Shown piece after piece: positions 30,733 to 41,358 of a stretch of 64,000 nt of DNA (the first letter of the stretch is position 1; each line of letters begins with the position of its first letter). The notes under the pieces were generated by a model. It was not told the origin of the DNA. It worked only from the letters and a program-made list of their open reading frames with translations, and ran no database searches. The translations under genes and the position numbers were made by a program. This DNA is from a virus. The DNA lies in IMG/VR virus record IMGVR_UViG_3300043465_001479, positions 45,967 to 109,966 of that record, one strand, 5' to 3'.

Positions 30733-32684
30733 GTGGGCACCGCGAGGACGGACAGGAGGCCGGTGCCGAAGACGCTGATCGGAACGAGCGTGTCAGCACT
30801 GGTGCTCGTCGTGATCACTGTCGAGGGACTGCCCGAGAAGTCGAAGTTGGTCGTGTCTCGCGTCAGCGTCACGCTGAGAGCGACGCGAGCCCCCGCCGTG
30901 TCGTAGGCGTTGACGACGACACTCGACGAGATCGTGGCGCCCGTGTAGGTATAGGCCGAGGACAGGAAGCTGACGGTGATGTTCGTCGCCGCGCCCGACG
31001 GCTCGTAGACGTAGAGGCTCTGCGACAGGTACCCAGTGGGGTAGCCGGGGGCATACGAGCCGATGTCGGTCGCCCACACGCGCCCCTGCGTGTCAACGCC
31101 GACGTCCTGCGTCTGAAGCGACTGATTGCTCTGGAACGTCCAGTTCGTCGACGAGTTCCAAGCGTAGAACGTGATCTTGTCGTCGTAGACCACGGCGAGG
31201 CGCTTCTGCGTCGAGTCCACTGGCATGAACGAGCGCACGCGGCCAGCGACGCCGAGTTCCAGCTTCTGCAAGAAGGTCGCTACCGTCTTACTGTCGAGGC
31301 GCCAGAGGTACAGGTTGATGGCCGTCGTTGGAACCGACGATGTGGTTCCCGGCTCGTACACACCCACACAGAGATAGTTCGTGCCGCTGTCGACAAACGT
31401 CCATGCACGCACGTTTCGGTTTGTAGTCCCCGGTGGTGCGACACCGACGACTGCGCTGGTGTCGAGGTTCAGCGTCTGGTACGCGGTCATCGTCTGCGTG
31501 CCCGCGCCTGTCGTCGTCAGGTCGATGTATGTACCGGCGACGGCGTTGGCGTAGGACGTGGCGATGCGCGACGTCGAAGCCGTTATGCGGATCGTCCAGT
31601 AGTTCGTGGCCAGCGCGAGCGGCGCAGGCAGGGCACTCGACGTCGTGAAGCGGACACGCGAGAAGTTTGGCACGTCGGCTGACGTCGTCACCCAGTCGTT
31701 CACCGTGTCCACGCCAGCGGGGGACGTGATCGTGTACGCGGTGGAGGATGCTCCGATGGTCGGTGTGCTGGCGAGGTTGCTCACCGAACCGATCCACACG
31801 TTGAGCCCAGTCGCGGACAGCGTTGGGTAGTAGAAGTAGAAGGACGATCCCGGCGTCTCCACGATTGCGTTTGACGGGTAGCAAAGCGCCAAGTTGAGGA
31901 AGCTGCTCTCAATCGCTGGCGGCGTGAAGGACGAAATCCAGTTTGCAGCCAACGTCGTCAGCACGCCCGTGTTCCGGTTCGTAATGTACGCAGAGACGGA
32001 ACTGTTTGTGTCAACAGTGCTGGCTGTGTCAAATGGCGTACCAGCGACCATGACCCAATCGGTGCCGATATACGGCATCGTCGGGTAGCGATTCATGTTG
32101 CCACTGGCCGTCCACACGCCCGCCTCGGTCAGCGTGCCCCAGATGGCTGCCGCCGATGTCAGGCGTACAAAATATGACGCCGCGTTCATCGTGATCCATC
32201 GCGAGTTTTGCGACGGCAGGAACAGGTAACCCGGCATGGTGAGATTGGCGTTGATGGCTGCCGTCGTGCTGATGCCGCCCGCGTCTATGACGCGAAAGTT
32301 GTTGTCAAATGAAGACAGGGTTCCTTGCCCGTTGGAGCCAGAGACTCCGTAGTAGCGGGCCTGCGACGCCGAGTAGACGAAGCTGGTGCTCTCGATGTCT
32401 TGGCCGCAAGCAATCTTCGTCGAGTCGAACTGGCCTCCTGCGCCGTTAGCCGGATAGATGCCCGCGCTGGCCCGCACATAGGTTCGTGGCAGACAAAGCT
32501 GACCCACTGCCTGTAGCCCGTAGGCGGTCGGTGACCCCACGGACCCCCAGACCGTCGGGCCTTGCGAGAACGCAATCGGCGCGAGGTTCGTCGGCGTGAA
32601 CTCGACGCCCTCGATGAACAGTTTTCCGCCCACCTCGATCACGTTGTTGGCGGAGCTGGAACGGATGTCGCAAAGGTAAGGCAT
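30729..32684 (-). CDS. Tail-fibre / receptor-binding protein
   Basis: 651 aa. MPYLCDIRSSSANNVIEVGG then long beta-rich sequence with WDxS-like and SATGLNVWIGSVSNLAS segments, suggesting a propeller or beta-helix, and a C-terminal Ig-like part (VSFLSSAYTYTGATISSSVV...). It is coupled to the 874-aa fibre gene by TAATG. No enzymatic motif noticed. Confidence 0.7.
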   Translation of the reverse strand: MPYLCDIRSSSANNVIEVGGKLFIEGVEFTPTNLAPIAFSQGPTVWGSVGSPTAYGLQAVGQLCLPRTYVRASAGIYPANGAGGQFDSTKIACGQDIESTSFVYSASQARYYGVSGSNGQGTLSSFDNNFRVIDAGGISTTAAINANLTMPGYLFLPSQNSRWITMNAASYFVRLTSAAAIWGTLTEAGVWTASGNMNRYPTMPYIGTDWVMVAGTPFDTASTVDTNSSVSAYITNRNTGVLTTLAANWISSFTPPAIESSFLNLALCYPSNAIVETPGSSFYFYYPTLSATGLNVWIGSVSNLASTPTIGASSTAYTITSPAGVDTVNDWVTTSADVPNFSRVRFTTSSALPAPLALATNYWTIRITASTSRIATSYANAVAGTYIDLTTTGAGTQTMTAYQTLNLDTSAVVGVAPPGTTNRNVRAWTFVDSGTNYLCVGVYEPGTTSSVPTTAINLYLWRLDSKTVATFLQKLELGVAGRVRSFMPVDSTQKRLAVVYDDKITFYAWNSSTNWTFQSNQSLQTQDVGVDTQGRVWATDIGSYAPGYPTGYLSQSLYVYEPSGAATNITVSFLSSAYTYTGATISSSVVVNAYDTAGARVALSVTLTRDTTNFDFSGSPSTVITTSTSADTLVPISVFGTGLLSVLAVPT

Positions 32685-35308
32685 TACTCGTACTCCACGA
32701 AGACGACGGCGTTACTACCGCCGTTTGCGGTGATGAGGGAGATCGTGAGGTGGTCAGCGGTCAGGACTGACACCGACGGTACAGCGACGTCAAGGGAACG
32801 ATACTGACCTGTCGCGATACTGACAGGGGCGGGCAAGATGCTCACACCGTTTTTGAGCACATCGAACTCGGTGACGCCATCGGCGTGCTCTCCGAGAGAG
32901 GCCCAAGCCCGAGTGACCGTCGACGGACTTGGGGGGTACCAGCGTGCATTTGCTGCAAGCGGGGCATCCAGCACACCGACGAAGTTCCCCACCAGAGTCT
33001 TTGAAGCACCTGCCGCAGCCGCACCCACAATCGTCGAGCCGACACGCTTGAGGTACTGACCGATGGCAATGCTGCCAATCGTGAGGTCGGTGCTGTCGGT
33101 GCGCAGCTTGTGGTCGTGATCACTGCGCGCGAACGTCGAGGCAGAACCCAAGCTGTTGTCTGCGCCGATGCCTTGGATGGGCGCTGCGGTGCCAAGAGCG
33201 TCCGGCCCTGTCGCTGCGTGACGGGCAGCGTGTGTTTCGACAGTGACCCCGTTGTAGGTGCCACCTGTGACGTTGCCGACGTTGAGCGTACCTGCGGTGA
33301 CGATGTTGCCCGAGCCATCAATCGTGACGGCTGAGTTCTTGATCAGTTTTCCGGTGGTATCGCTGTACAGGGCCACGGCATTGAGCGTCGAGCTGGCGGG
33401 GCCAAGTACGTTGCCCCCCGAGTCCGTTGGCGCCCACGCCGTGCCGTTCCAGATCAAGGCTTGATTCAGCGTCGGAGCCGTCGCCGTGACCGGGCGTCCT
33501 TGGATGCCATCCACGACGGCGCTGGTGATAGGCCCCACCAAGTCGCCGCCGACGGTGACGGATGCGTTGCCTATCGTTCCTGTGAGTTGCCCTCCGACGG
33601 CGTTGGCACTGACGTTGATGGCTTGGCTACTGGCCGAGGTGATGCGGCCCTTCGCATCCACCGCGATCTGCGGGATGGTCGTCGTCGAGCCGTAGGTGTT
33701 GGCCGCGACACCACTCGTCGCCAGTCCGAGGGTGACGTTTCCGCCCGCGCCGCCATCGGTCTGCGTGAGTTCGCCCACGGCAGGGGTCAGCACGCGCTCC
33801 CCAGTGAGAGTCGGGTTCGTCGAGAGGACGACGTACTGCGCATCGACAGGAGCCGCGCTGCCTTGTGACGTCGGCAGCCATTGCGCGCCGTCCCAAGAAA
33901 GAACCTGACCGCTCGATGGAGCAGTGGCTGAGAGTGGACGACCTTGCAGGCCATCGACCGTTGCCGATGCGATGGGGCCGACCAAGTCGCCACCCACGGT
34001 GACACCGCTGGCGTCTATCGCCGCTGTCGTCACACCTGTCGTTCGTCCGTACTGATCGACAGTGACGACTGGAATTGCCGTCGATGAGCCGTAGGTGCTG
34101 GCCGGGTCTGGTACCAAAGGAAGCAGCGCGGGGACCGTTGTGGGCGTCCACGCCAGTCCATCCCATGCGAGCGCCTGTCCCGTGACCGGCAAGGTGGCTG
34201 CGACGGGTCTGCTTTGCAGCCCCGCAACGGTTGACGCCGTCGTCGTGCCCGTCACGTCGCCTGCCAAAGACGGCGTCGCGGTTGTCACGCCCGTCACGCG
34301 ACCAAACTGGTCCACTGTCGGCACTGATATTGAGGTGGCGCTACCGTAGGTTCCAGACGGATCGGGTGCCAGCGGAGAGAGCGCCACGACCGTCAGCGGG
34401 GACCAAGCCAGACCGTCCCATGCGAGCACTTGACCGCTTGAGGGGGCGGTGGCTGCCAGCGGGCGCCCTTGCAGCCCGTCTACTGTCGCTGTTGCGATTG
34501 GACCGACCAAGTCACCACCAACGGTGATCGTGGTCGCCCCGATAGTCCCGCCCACCTCTCCACCGACAGCGTTGCCGCTGACGTTGAGGGATGCAGTGGT
34601 CACCCCGGTCACTCGACCGTAGAGGTCCACAGTCGGCACAGGAATAGCCGTCGTGCTGCCGTAAGTACCTGCTGGATTGGGTGCGAGAGGGACCAGCTCG
34701 GCGACGGTGGTTGGTGCCCAAGCTGAACCGCTCCACACAAGGGCTTGGCCCGCCGTCGGGGCTGTGGCAGCGACTGCACGGGTCTGGATCTTGGTGACCG
34801 TGGCCCCGGTGATGGGTCCGGTGAGATCGCCGCCGACCGTGACCGAGGCATTCCCGATCGTACCCGTGAGCTGCCCACCGACAGAATTGGCGCTGACGTT
34901 GATCGAAGTGGTCGAGGCGAGCGTGAGCTGGCCCTTGGTGTTGACAGAGATGACAGGGATAGCGGTGCTGCTGCCGTAGCTGCCTGCGACGACGCCCGTG
35001 GAGTCCAGCTTCGCCGACGTAACCGCGCCGTCGTCGATGGCGGACGTACCAACGGCGTTGGGCGCGATGGTTGGATTCGGGTACGTCCCGGTGAGGGAGC
35101 CTCCCATCGCCGTTGCGATACTGATCGTCGGCGTTACTCCCCCGGACGAATGCAGAGGTTCCGACACTGCGACGGAAGTGACGGCTTCGGTCCCAACGAT
35201 GCTGTTGAGAGACCGGGCTAGAAATTTACCATCGGCAATTGTGCCGATATCAAGCAGCTGTGTGCCTGTGACGTTGATTATCTTCTTAGCAGCAGGTTGG
35301 AATGTCAT
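32684..35308 (-). CDS. Tail fibre with repeated 'GLQGRP' modules
   Basis: 874 aa. The start MTFQPAAKKIINVTGTQLLD is related to the 963-aa gene. Residues about 60-570 repeat a module: GDLVGPIxxATVDGLQGRPL, ATAPSSGQVLxWDGxxW, then GxYGSxTxIPxxTVDxxGRxTxVTT, a widespread phage fibre repeat. The last about 100 residues (WYPPSPSTVTRAW..., NAVVFVEYE) look like a jelly-roll tip. Confidence 0.82.
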   Translation of the reverse strand: MTFQPAAKKIINVTGTQLLDIGTIADGKFLARSLNSIVGTEAVTSVAVSEPLHSSGGVTPTISIATAMGGSLTGTYPNPTIAPNAVGTSAIDDGAVTSAKLDSTGVVAGSYGSSTAIPVISVNTKGQLTLASTTSINVSANSVGGQLTGTIGNASVTVGGDLTGPITGATVTKIQTRAVAATAPTAGQALVWSGSAWAPTTVAELVPLAPNPAGTYGSTTAIPVPTVDLYGRVTGVTTASLNVSGNAVGGEVGGTIGATTITVGGDLVGPIATATVDGLQGRPLAATAPSSGQVLAWDGLAWSPLTVVALSPLAPDPSGTYGSATSISVPTVDQFGRVTGVTTATPSLAGDVTGTTTASTVAGLQSRPVAATLPVTGQALAWDGLAWTPTTVPALLPLVPDPASTYGSSTAIPVVTVDQYGRTTGVTTAAIDASGVTVGGDLVGPIASATVDGLQGRPLSATAPSSGQVLSWDGAQWLPTSQGSAAPVDAQYVVLSTNPTLTGERVLTPAVGELTQTDGGAGGNVTLGLATSGVAANTYGSTTTIPQIAVDAKGRITSASSQAINVSANAVGGQLTGTIGNASVTVGGDLVGPITSAVVDGIQGRPVTATAPTLNQALIWNGTAWAPTDSGGNVLGPASSTLNAVALYSDTTGKLIKNSAVTIDGSGNIVTAGTLNVGNVTGGTYNGVTVETHAARHAATGPDALGTAAPIQGIGADNSLGSASTFARSDHDHKLRTDSTDLTIGSIAIGQYLKRVGSTIVGAAAAGASKTLVGNFVGVLDAPLAANARWYPPSPSTVTRAWASLGEHADGVTEFDVLKNGVSILPAPVSIATGQYRSLDVAVPSVSVLTADHLTISLITANGGSNAVVFVEYE

Positions 35309-35329
35309 CGGTATTCCATGAAGTGAAAC

Positions 35330-35356
35330 AAGGGTGGCCTCCCAGCAGCCACCCTT
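35330..35356 (-). terminator. Perfect 9-bp hairpin between fibre genes
   Basis: AAGGGTGGC (35330-35338) and GCCACCCTT (35348-35356) form a stem with a 9-nt loop. On the minus strand only TTGTTTC follows, so termination would be partial, perhaps setting relative fibre levels. Confidence 0.45.
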
Positions 35357-35377
35357 GTCTGCTTGCTAACAGTTTTC

Positions 35378-38269
35378 TCAGACGACGAACCAGTTGGACC
35401 CGTCGCTGATCACGGTCGCAGAGTCGAACTGCACGAGCAGCGCGTAGCTGGCCGAGCCATCGATCGTCTGGCCCGACGCGGCTGCGACGGAGCAGGCGTT
35501 GGCCGAGTCGTCAGTGCGCTTGACGAGGATCTTGCGACCCCGGTTCATCGCGGCCTGCGGCAGAGTGATCACCGCAGCCGAAGCCGCAGCACTCACAAGC
35601 ACGACGTCAGATGCGAGGCTGACCGACGCGCTGGCCGACGCAATCTGCACGGGCGAGAGGCGGCTGGAGATCATGAGGGCGCTTTCCTGACGGAAAGACG
35701 AACTCACGAAGCCAGTCGCTTCGACCACGAACGACACGGTGTTGGCCGTGGTCTGCGAGCTGCCGCAAGAGACGGTGTAGACCGCTTCCGAGGACAGCAG
35801 CGAACCAAGCTGGTTGCCGGGGACCGCCGACGTGGTCATCGGGATACGACGAGCCGACGGAACCTCTGGATGCGCGCCCGAGTCGGTGCCGAAGTAGAAG
35901 ACGTACTTCAAGCCCGCAGTGAGCACGGTGGATGGGTTGGTGACCAACACGCGACGGCTTTTCGCGAAGCCGGGGAGGGCGTCGCCAGTGCCAGTCGGCA
36001 TCGTGTAGATGCTGAAGAACGGGCGCTGAGCGCTCGCCGTCGAGTCCATCGTCACGACCGCGTAGCCGCTCAGACCACCCAGCGTCGCTGGGGTACGGGT
36101 ACCGTCGAAAAGGTACCAGTTGATTTTGCTGGCAGCGACGGCGTTCTTGAAGTACCAGCCCGAACGATTCGAGGGGTCGAGCGTGCCGGGTTCACCGTCG
36201 GCGTACACGCCAGCGGTGTTCTCAAACACCGGCACCGTGTCGACGTAGGTTTCGAGAGCGAAGGCCCGAGCCGCGAGCGCGACGTAGCCAGCTTCCCGTG
36301 ACGCAGTTTCAGCCGCGAGACTGAAAGTCAGGGCTGCGTCTCCGTCCTGCCGCGCGACGGCTTCGTCGTCGATGCGAACACCGAGCGCGACGTCGGCCAG
36401 CAGCCGAGCGTTGGCCTCACCGTCGATGCGACCGCCGAGCGCAGTGTCAGCAGCGGCGCGGGCGCCCGCTTCGCTGGTGACACGGGTGTCGAGGGCGCTG
36501 TCCGCAGAAGCGCGGGCAGAAGCCTCGGAGGTCACGCGGGTATCGAGGGCGCTGTCCGCAGCGACGCGGGCAGTTTCCTCGGACGCGATGCTGGTCTGCA
36601 ACAGGCCATCGGCAGACGAACGGGTCGTCGCTTCGCTGTCGATGGCGGTTTGCAGAGCAACGTCGGCAGACGAGCGAGCCAAGACTTCGCCGTCGATGCG
36701 GGCATCGAGAGCAAGGTCAGCGGTCGAACGAGCGGAGGACTCGGTGTCAACCGCAGTTTGCAGAGCGGCATCACCAGCGATGCGCGCAGCGACTTCGTTG
36801 TCGACGAGAACACCAAGGGCGGTGTCAGCGGCCAGACGGGCAGCGGCTTCAGCAACGTCAGCGGCCAGACGAGCGGCGGTTTCCACTGCGAGATCAGCCG
36901 AGGCCGAGGAGGCCAAGGACGAGATCGCGCCGTTGATGGTGCCGTCGGCAGCTTGGAACGCGGCAACAATCTCCGTCAGCGAGTCAATCGCAGTCGGGTC
37001 AAGGTTGCTCAGGACGTTGTCGATCCGAACGCCCAAGGCGTTGTCGGCAGCCAGACGGGCAGCGGCTTCGCCACTGACCGCAGACACCCGAGCAGCGGCT
37101 TCAGCATCGACCGCAGCTTGCAGAGCGATGTCGGCAGAAGCACGCGAGGCGGCTTCGGAGTCGACCGCAGCTTGCAGGCCAGCGTCACCAGCGACGCGCA
37201 GGGTGATTTCACCGTCGACGCGCAGGCCGAGGGCAACGTCACCAGCAGCGCGAGCAGCGACTTCGTCGGCGATGGCCGAGTTGATCGCAATGTCGGCGGC
37301 TTCACGGGCGCTGACTTCGTCGTCGATGCGAACACCGAGGGCAGAGTCAGCCGCGCCACGAGCAGAAGCCTCAGTGTCGATCCGACCACCGAGAATAACG
37401 TCAGACGAGGCGCGCGAGGCGGACTCGGTGTCGATTCGGCTGTTGATCGAGACGTCAGCAGCCTGACGTTCGTTGACTTCGGTCGTGATCTGGTTGCCGA
37501 GGGCAACGTCAGCAGCCAACCGAGCGGCAGCTTCGGCTGTCACGGCAACGTCACGGGCGCTGATCTCGTCGTCGATACGGATACCAAGGGCGGTATCGGC
37601 GCCAGCACGAGAGACAGCCTCGGAATCGAGGTTGCTCTGCAGCAGGGCGTCGGCAGCGATGCGCGCCGTGGCTTCGCCGTCGAGCGAGAGGCTCAGGGCG
37701 TCGTCAGCCGCGATGCGGGCATTCGACTCCGCAAGGATCTCGTTCGCACGAGCGGTGGCTTCCGCCATGATCGCCGCGATGCGGTCGCTGATTTCTTGGT
37801 TCAGGTCGGTACGCAGGGCGTCGTCGCCTTGGGTACGGGCCAGAATCTCAGCGGTCAGGTCGACGCTGGCGGCGTTCGACAGGGCCGTGATGGCGCCCTG
37901 AAGATTGCTGTCGGCGTTCTGGAAAGCCAACACCAGCTCGGCCAGCGAGTTGAGCGCCGTACCGTCGGTGTTGCTCAGCAGGTTGTTGATCTGGCTCTGG
38001 AGGCCAGCGATGTCACCGCTGATGATCGATGAGACGGCGTCGTCGACGTATTTCTTGGTCGAGGCTTGGCTGTCGGACGTCGGGGTGACGAGCGAGAGCT
38101 TGGACTGGGTGATCACGCCGTCGGACAGTTGGCCGTTGCCAATCTGAGCGGCCTTGATCACGTTGCCCATACGCTGAAGGACGAGACCTTCAGGCAGGGT
38201 GCTGATGTTGAGAACTTCGGTGGCGTTGTCAGCTGCCTTGAGCTTTGCAACGTATGGCTTGAACGTCAT
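35378..38269 (-). CDS. Long coiled-coil tail fibre
   Basis: 963 aa. Residues about 130-640 are roughly 20-residue repeats of 'ARLAADxALGxRIDxEVxAR' type, a long trimeric coiled coil. A globular part follows, and the last 100 residues (ITLPQAAMNRGRKILVKRTD..., LLVQFDSATVISDGSNWFVV) match the tip of gene 38325. Its N-terminus (MTFKPYVAKLKAADNATEVL) is related to 32684. A short clean fibre rod ending in a shared tip domain is inferred. Confidence 0.85.
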   Translation of the reverse strand: MTFKPYVAKLKAADNATEVLNISTLPEGLVLQRMGNVIKAAQIGNGQLSDGVITQSKLSLVTPTSDSQASTKKYVDDAVSSIISGDIAGLQSQINNLLSNTDGTALNSLAELVLAFQNADSNLQGAITALSNAASVDLTAEILARTQGDDALRTDLNQEISDRIAAIMAEATARANEILAESNARIAADDALSLSLDGEATARIAADALLQSNLDSEAVSRAGADTALGIRIDDEISARDVAVTAEAAARLAADVALGNQITTEVNERQAADVSINSRIDTESASRASSDVILGGRIDTEASARGAADSALGVRIDDEVSAREAADIAINSAIADEVAARAAGDVALGLRVDGEITLRVAGDAGLQAAVDSEAASRASADIALQAAVDAEAAARVSAVSGEAAARLAADNALGVRIDNVLSNLDPTAIDSLTEIVAAFQAADGTINGAISSLASSASADLAVETAARLAADVAEAAARLAADTALGVLVDNEVAARIAGDAALQTAVDTESSARSTADLALDARIDGEVLARSSADVALQTAIDSEATTRSSADGLLQTSIASEETARVAADSALDTRVTSEASARASADSALDTRVTSEAGARAAADTALGGRIDGEANARLLADVALGVRIDDEAVARQDGDAALTFSLAAETASREAGYVALAARAFALETYVDTVPVFENTAGVYADGEPGTLDPSNRSGWYFKNAVAASKINWYLFDGTRTPATLGGLSGYAVVTMDSTASAQRPFFSIYTMPTGTGDALPGFAKSRRVLVTNPSTVLTAGLKYVFYFGTDSGAHPEVPSARRIPMTTSAVPGNQLGSLLSSEAVYTVSCGSSQTTANTVSFVVEATGFVSSSFRQESALMISSRLSPVQIASASASVSLASDVVLVSAAASAAVITLPQAAMNRGRKILVKRTDDSANACSVAAASGQTIDGSASYALLVQFDSATVISDGSNWFVV

Positions 38270-38324
38270 TTTATACTCCTAGACCGATGGTTGAGTGACA
38301 GGGGCTGACTATTGAATGACAGGC

Positions 38325-39341
38325 TCAGATGATGAACCAGTCCCCGCTATCCTTTTGAACGGTGGCGCTTTCCCACTGAACAATAAGTTTTATCGAGGCT
38401 TTCGCATCAACTGTTCCAACTGAAGGAACCAAAACTACATGGTTTGGCGACGTATCAACCTTCTTTACGTTGAAGATTGATCCGATGCTCCCGTCCAAAG
38501 TGACTGTTATTTCCCCAGCCGAGGCGTCCACTAGAATTGTAAAGTCGCTTGGAAGAGTCGTCGTGTCCGTAGCGACGCTACGGATGGCGTTTGACCCTCC
38601 CCCAGAAGGGATTGCGGTCGAAACGCTGGTGATACGACCCTTGTTGTCGACGGTGATGACAGGTATGGCCGACGATCCTCCATAGGATCCAGCAGCCACC
38701 CCTGAGGTGACCAAAGTCGGGCTTGGATAGGTGCCTGTGAGGTCGCCGCCTGCCGGGCCCGATGGAGGAGCGCCACCGACCGCGACAGTGCTCGCCGCTG
38801 TGACCCGTCCATCGACGTCGATGGTGACGACCGGAATCTGCGTAGCGGAACCATATGGTCCTGCCACAACGCCAGTGGACTGGAGCTGTGTCGGACCGAC
38901 AGTGTTGGCTGCGATGGTCGGGTTCGGATACGTCCCCGCGAGGGAGCCCCCCGCTGGTCCAGTAGGAGAGCCTCCGCCTCCACCGCCGAGTGGCAACCAA
39001 TCCGCCCCATCCCATACATACATGACGAGCGGGGAGCGAGTGACGCGGGTGTCGCCCAGCTGGTTGCCAACGGACGGAAGGTCAGACGCTTGATAGACCG
39101 TCGGACGCCAGTTCTGACCCAGCGGCCACGCCGGAACCAGCTCGTTGAGAAGCTCGCCGGGTGAGGGGATGATCTCGACGGTCAGTTTTCCAGCCGCCAA
39201 CATCTGCTGGAGGCCCATCATGTTCCCCATCTCGACAGGAGAACGGGACACGGAAATTGGTCGTCCAGATCGCAACGTCACGTAGAGATCCCTGAGCCAG
39301 AGATCCTCTGTCGAGATGTTCGTGATGCGGAGCTGAGACAT
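38325..39341 (-). CDS. Short tail-fibre paralogue, type A N-terminus
   Basis: 338 aa. N-terminus [20 protein letters not shown] and [12 protein letters not shown] match genes 26862 and 41884. The C-terminus ([18 protein letters not shown]..., [21 protein letters not shown]) matches the tip of the 963-aa fibre. Between them are two [11 protein letters not shown]-type repeats. It contains GGAACCATATGGTCC (38847-38861), encoding AGPYGS. Confidence 0.8.
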   Translation of the reverse strand: MSQLRITNISTEDLWLRDLYVTLRSGRPISVSRSPVEMGNMMGLQQMLAAGKLTVEIIPSPGELLNELVPAWPLGQNWRPTVYQASDLPSVGNQLGDTRVTRSPLVMYVWDGADWLPLGGGGGGSPTGPAGGSLAGTYPNPTIAANTVGPTQLQSTGVVAGPYGSATQIPVVTIDVDGRVTAASTVAVGGAPPSGPAGGDLTGTYPSPTLVTSGVAAGSYGGSSAIPVITVDNKGRITSVSTAIPSGGGSNAIRSVATDTTTLPSDFTILVDASAGEITVTLDGSIGSIFNVKKVDTSPNHVVLVPSVGTVDAKASIKLIVQWESATVQKDSGDWFII

Positions 39342-39449
39342 TATGCGGGTGTCCTCAGTTGAAGTATCTGGGGCTTCTACTACGATCGCAACTTTGCTGT
39401 GCTACCGTTTCTGAGCCCGGTGCGGTACTGGGAAGCAACTAGGGACACC
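39342..39449. promoter_or_regulatory. Divergent gap with plus-strand promoter
   Basis: TTGAAG (39359-39364), 16 bp, TACGAT (39381-39386) on the plus strand should drive the block 39450-42777 with a leader of about 60 nt. The minus fibre gene starts at 39341. Confidence 0.6.
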
Positions 39450-40583
39450 ATGAGCTACAAAGCCGATTTCTCACGCTTCGCTGGTTTGTCCACACTCCCC
39501 GGTCTCGACGAGGGTGTAAAGGACGAGGCATACCGAGAGGGTCTCGCTGCAGGTGATGCAGTTGTGAAGGCTCTGACCCTCGGTTGGGCCAAGACTCCCA
39601 AGGAGAACACCAAGAAGGCGTGGGCACCCATCGTCGCCAAGTATGCAGGCGATCAGGAGTTCATGAACGACTCTCAGTGGGCCAAAGGCTTCGGGTCCGC
39701 GCTCACCGGCCACTACGGCAAGGAGATGAAGCTCGAATTCATCGCGCCGCTCGTGCGAGGCGCGATTGCGGTCGCGAAGTCTCCTGCTGGGCGCGCAGCG
39801 GCTTCGGCGGTCGGCCAGTATGCGGCGAAGGCGATCGGTCGCGCTGTCGTTCAGAAGGTCGACGCTGCGCAGCTCTCTCCGGGCAAGTACCACGACGAGC
39901 ACGGCAAGTGTCCTCCCGGGTATCGCCGCAACAAGGCTGACACAAAGTGCGTGCCTGCTGGAAAGACCGAGTCCTCCAGCCTCCTCGCCCTCGCTGCTCG
40001 CGTTCGGATGTCCAAGACCGAGGCTGAAGAAGACGTTGCTGCGACCATCTTGAAGCAGATGGGTGGCTTCGGTCGGCTGAAGGCGATGATCGGCGCCAAG
40101 AATTTCTCGAAAACTGCCGACAGCCTCACGTTCCAGTGGCCGAGCAAGCAGCGGTCGACGGGCAACGCCCTCAAGGTCACGCTGAAGGGCGACGACACCT
40201 ATGATATGGAGTTCTTCAACGGTCCCAAGTCCGTGAAGAAGTACGACGGGGTCTACAACGACCAGCTCAAGAGCATCTTTGAGAAGCAGACCGGGCTCTA
40301 CCTCACCATGAGCGCGACGAACGAAGGGGAGCCTCTTGAAGAGGCCTCTGAGGTCGAGAGCAAGGACGACCTTCCGGCCTACGCGCAGCACAACGTGAAG
40401 CGCGTCGAGAAGATGTTCGGTGTGAAGTACAGCACGGCGTGGGCGGGTGGCAACGGCATCATCCTCGTGTTCGACCTCCAGAACCCCCCTCGGATTGTGA
40501 AGGAGACGCTGAAGTCGCTGGCCGACTTGGCGGACTTCCGCTGGGTGGAATTCAACAAAGACGACATCTCCATCGGCTGCTGA
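39450..40583 (+). CDS. Conserved phage protein, possible virion component
   Basis: 377 aa from ATG 39450 (AGGG upstream), start SYKADFSRFAGLSTLPG. Early helical part, a SPGKYHDEHGKCPPGYRRNK segment, then a domain known from many phage proteins: ILKQMGGFGRLKAMIGAKNF...SLTFQWPSKQ...NALKVTLKGDDTYDMEFF. Its function is not established. A GAAAACT heptamer is in the codons for SKTA. Confidence 0.7.
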   Translation: MSYKADFSRFAGLSTLPGLDEGVKDEAYREGLAAGDAVVKALTLGWAKTPKENTKKAWAPIVAKYAGDQEFMNDSQWAKGFGSALTGHYGKEMKLEFIAPLVRGAIAVAKSPAGRAAASAVGQYAAKAIGRAVVQKVDAAQLSPGKYHDEHGKCPPGYRRNKADTKCVPAGKTESSSLLALAARVRMSKTEAEEDVAATILKQMGGFGRLKAMIGAKNFSKTADSLTFQWPSKQRSTGNALKVTLKGDDTYDMEFFNGPKSVKKYDGVYNDQLKSIFEKQTGLYLTMSATNEGEPLEEASEVESKDDLPAYAQHNVKRVEKMFGVKYSTAWAGGNGIILVFDLQNPPRIVKETLKSLADLADFRWVEFNKDDISIGC

Positions 40584-40618
40584 CTTGAGTTCGACCCCTT
40601 TCCCATCCGAGGTACATT

Positions 40619-41356
40619 GTGAGCGTCTCCAGCAAAATGCACTATCTACTCGACAAGGCACCGCTGCTTGCTGAGTCGAAGGAAGACGACGACAAGAAGG
40701 TGATCGTCAAGACGCTCCTCGCTGCCTTCAAGAAAGGGGGCTACGACGAGATGATGACGGCTGCCTACACGCTCGAAGGTCATGGCATCTCGAAGCAGAT
40801 GCTGTCGAGTCTCCTGCTTGGGATGACCCGTACTGGCGAGTTGGGAGGCGTGTCCGTCCGGTTGACGGTCGACGAGAAGTGGTTGATCGACCAGTACGCC
40901 TACGACATCCGTGAGTCGAAGGGCTTCCACCACGGCACCGTCCGCCAGTGGCAGAACGGTCGCCACATGAAGAACGGCACCGGCTGGGAGCGCATCAAGA
41001 CCGGGCGCTCGCAGGGTCACGCATCGAAAATGCCTACCATCTTCGACGTCGTTCAAGGGAACGTCAGTCCCGAAGCTCTCGGTCCTCCCATCGCGTCCAT
41101 GCCCTCCATCGGCGTCGTCGGTGCGTCGGTGCCTGAGATGTCCGTCAGCGAGGCGACCTTGATCCTTCAGGCCCAACTTGAAGGTGAGGAGTCCTTCGAC
41201 GAGGACATCATGAAGATGGTGTTCGGCGTCTTGCGAAAGGTGACCGGGCGGAAGAAGCCGATGACGACCAAGGCCGTGACGCCATCCAACGTCACCCCCG
41301 TCAACGTCTACCAGCAGTTTCGGAAGTCCAATCGCACCCGCATGGCAGAGCGTTGA
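40619..41356 (+). CDS. Hypothetical protein
   Basis: 245 aa from GTG 40619 with CGAGG upstream. Central helical region (LTVDEKWLIDQYAYDIRESKGF...) and a basic end (RKVTGRKKPMTTKAV...QFRKSNRTRMAER). Not recognised. Second gene of the plus block. Confidence 0.65.
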   Translation: MSVSSKMHYLLDKAPLLAESKEDDDKKVIVKTLLAAFKKGGYDEMMTAAYTLEGHGISKQMLSSLLLGMTRTGELGGVSVRLTVDEKWLIDQYAYDIRESKGFHHGTVRQWQNGRHMKNGTGWERIKTGRSQGHASKMPTIFDVVQGNVSPEALGPPIASMPSIGVVGASVPEMSVSEATLILQAQLEGEESFDEDIMKMVFGVLRKVTGRKKPMTTKAVTPSNVTPVNVYQQFRKSNRTRMAER

Positions 41357-41358
41357 AC

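Noticed and set aside
35499-38032. Large plus-strand ORFs opposite the coiled-coil fibre
   Set aside because: They are mirror images of the Ala-rich heptad repeats on the minus strand (low-complexity ARSxAS patterns), not genes.
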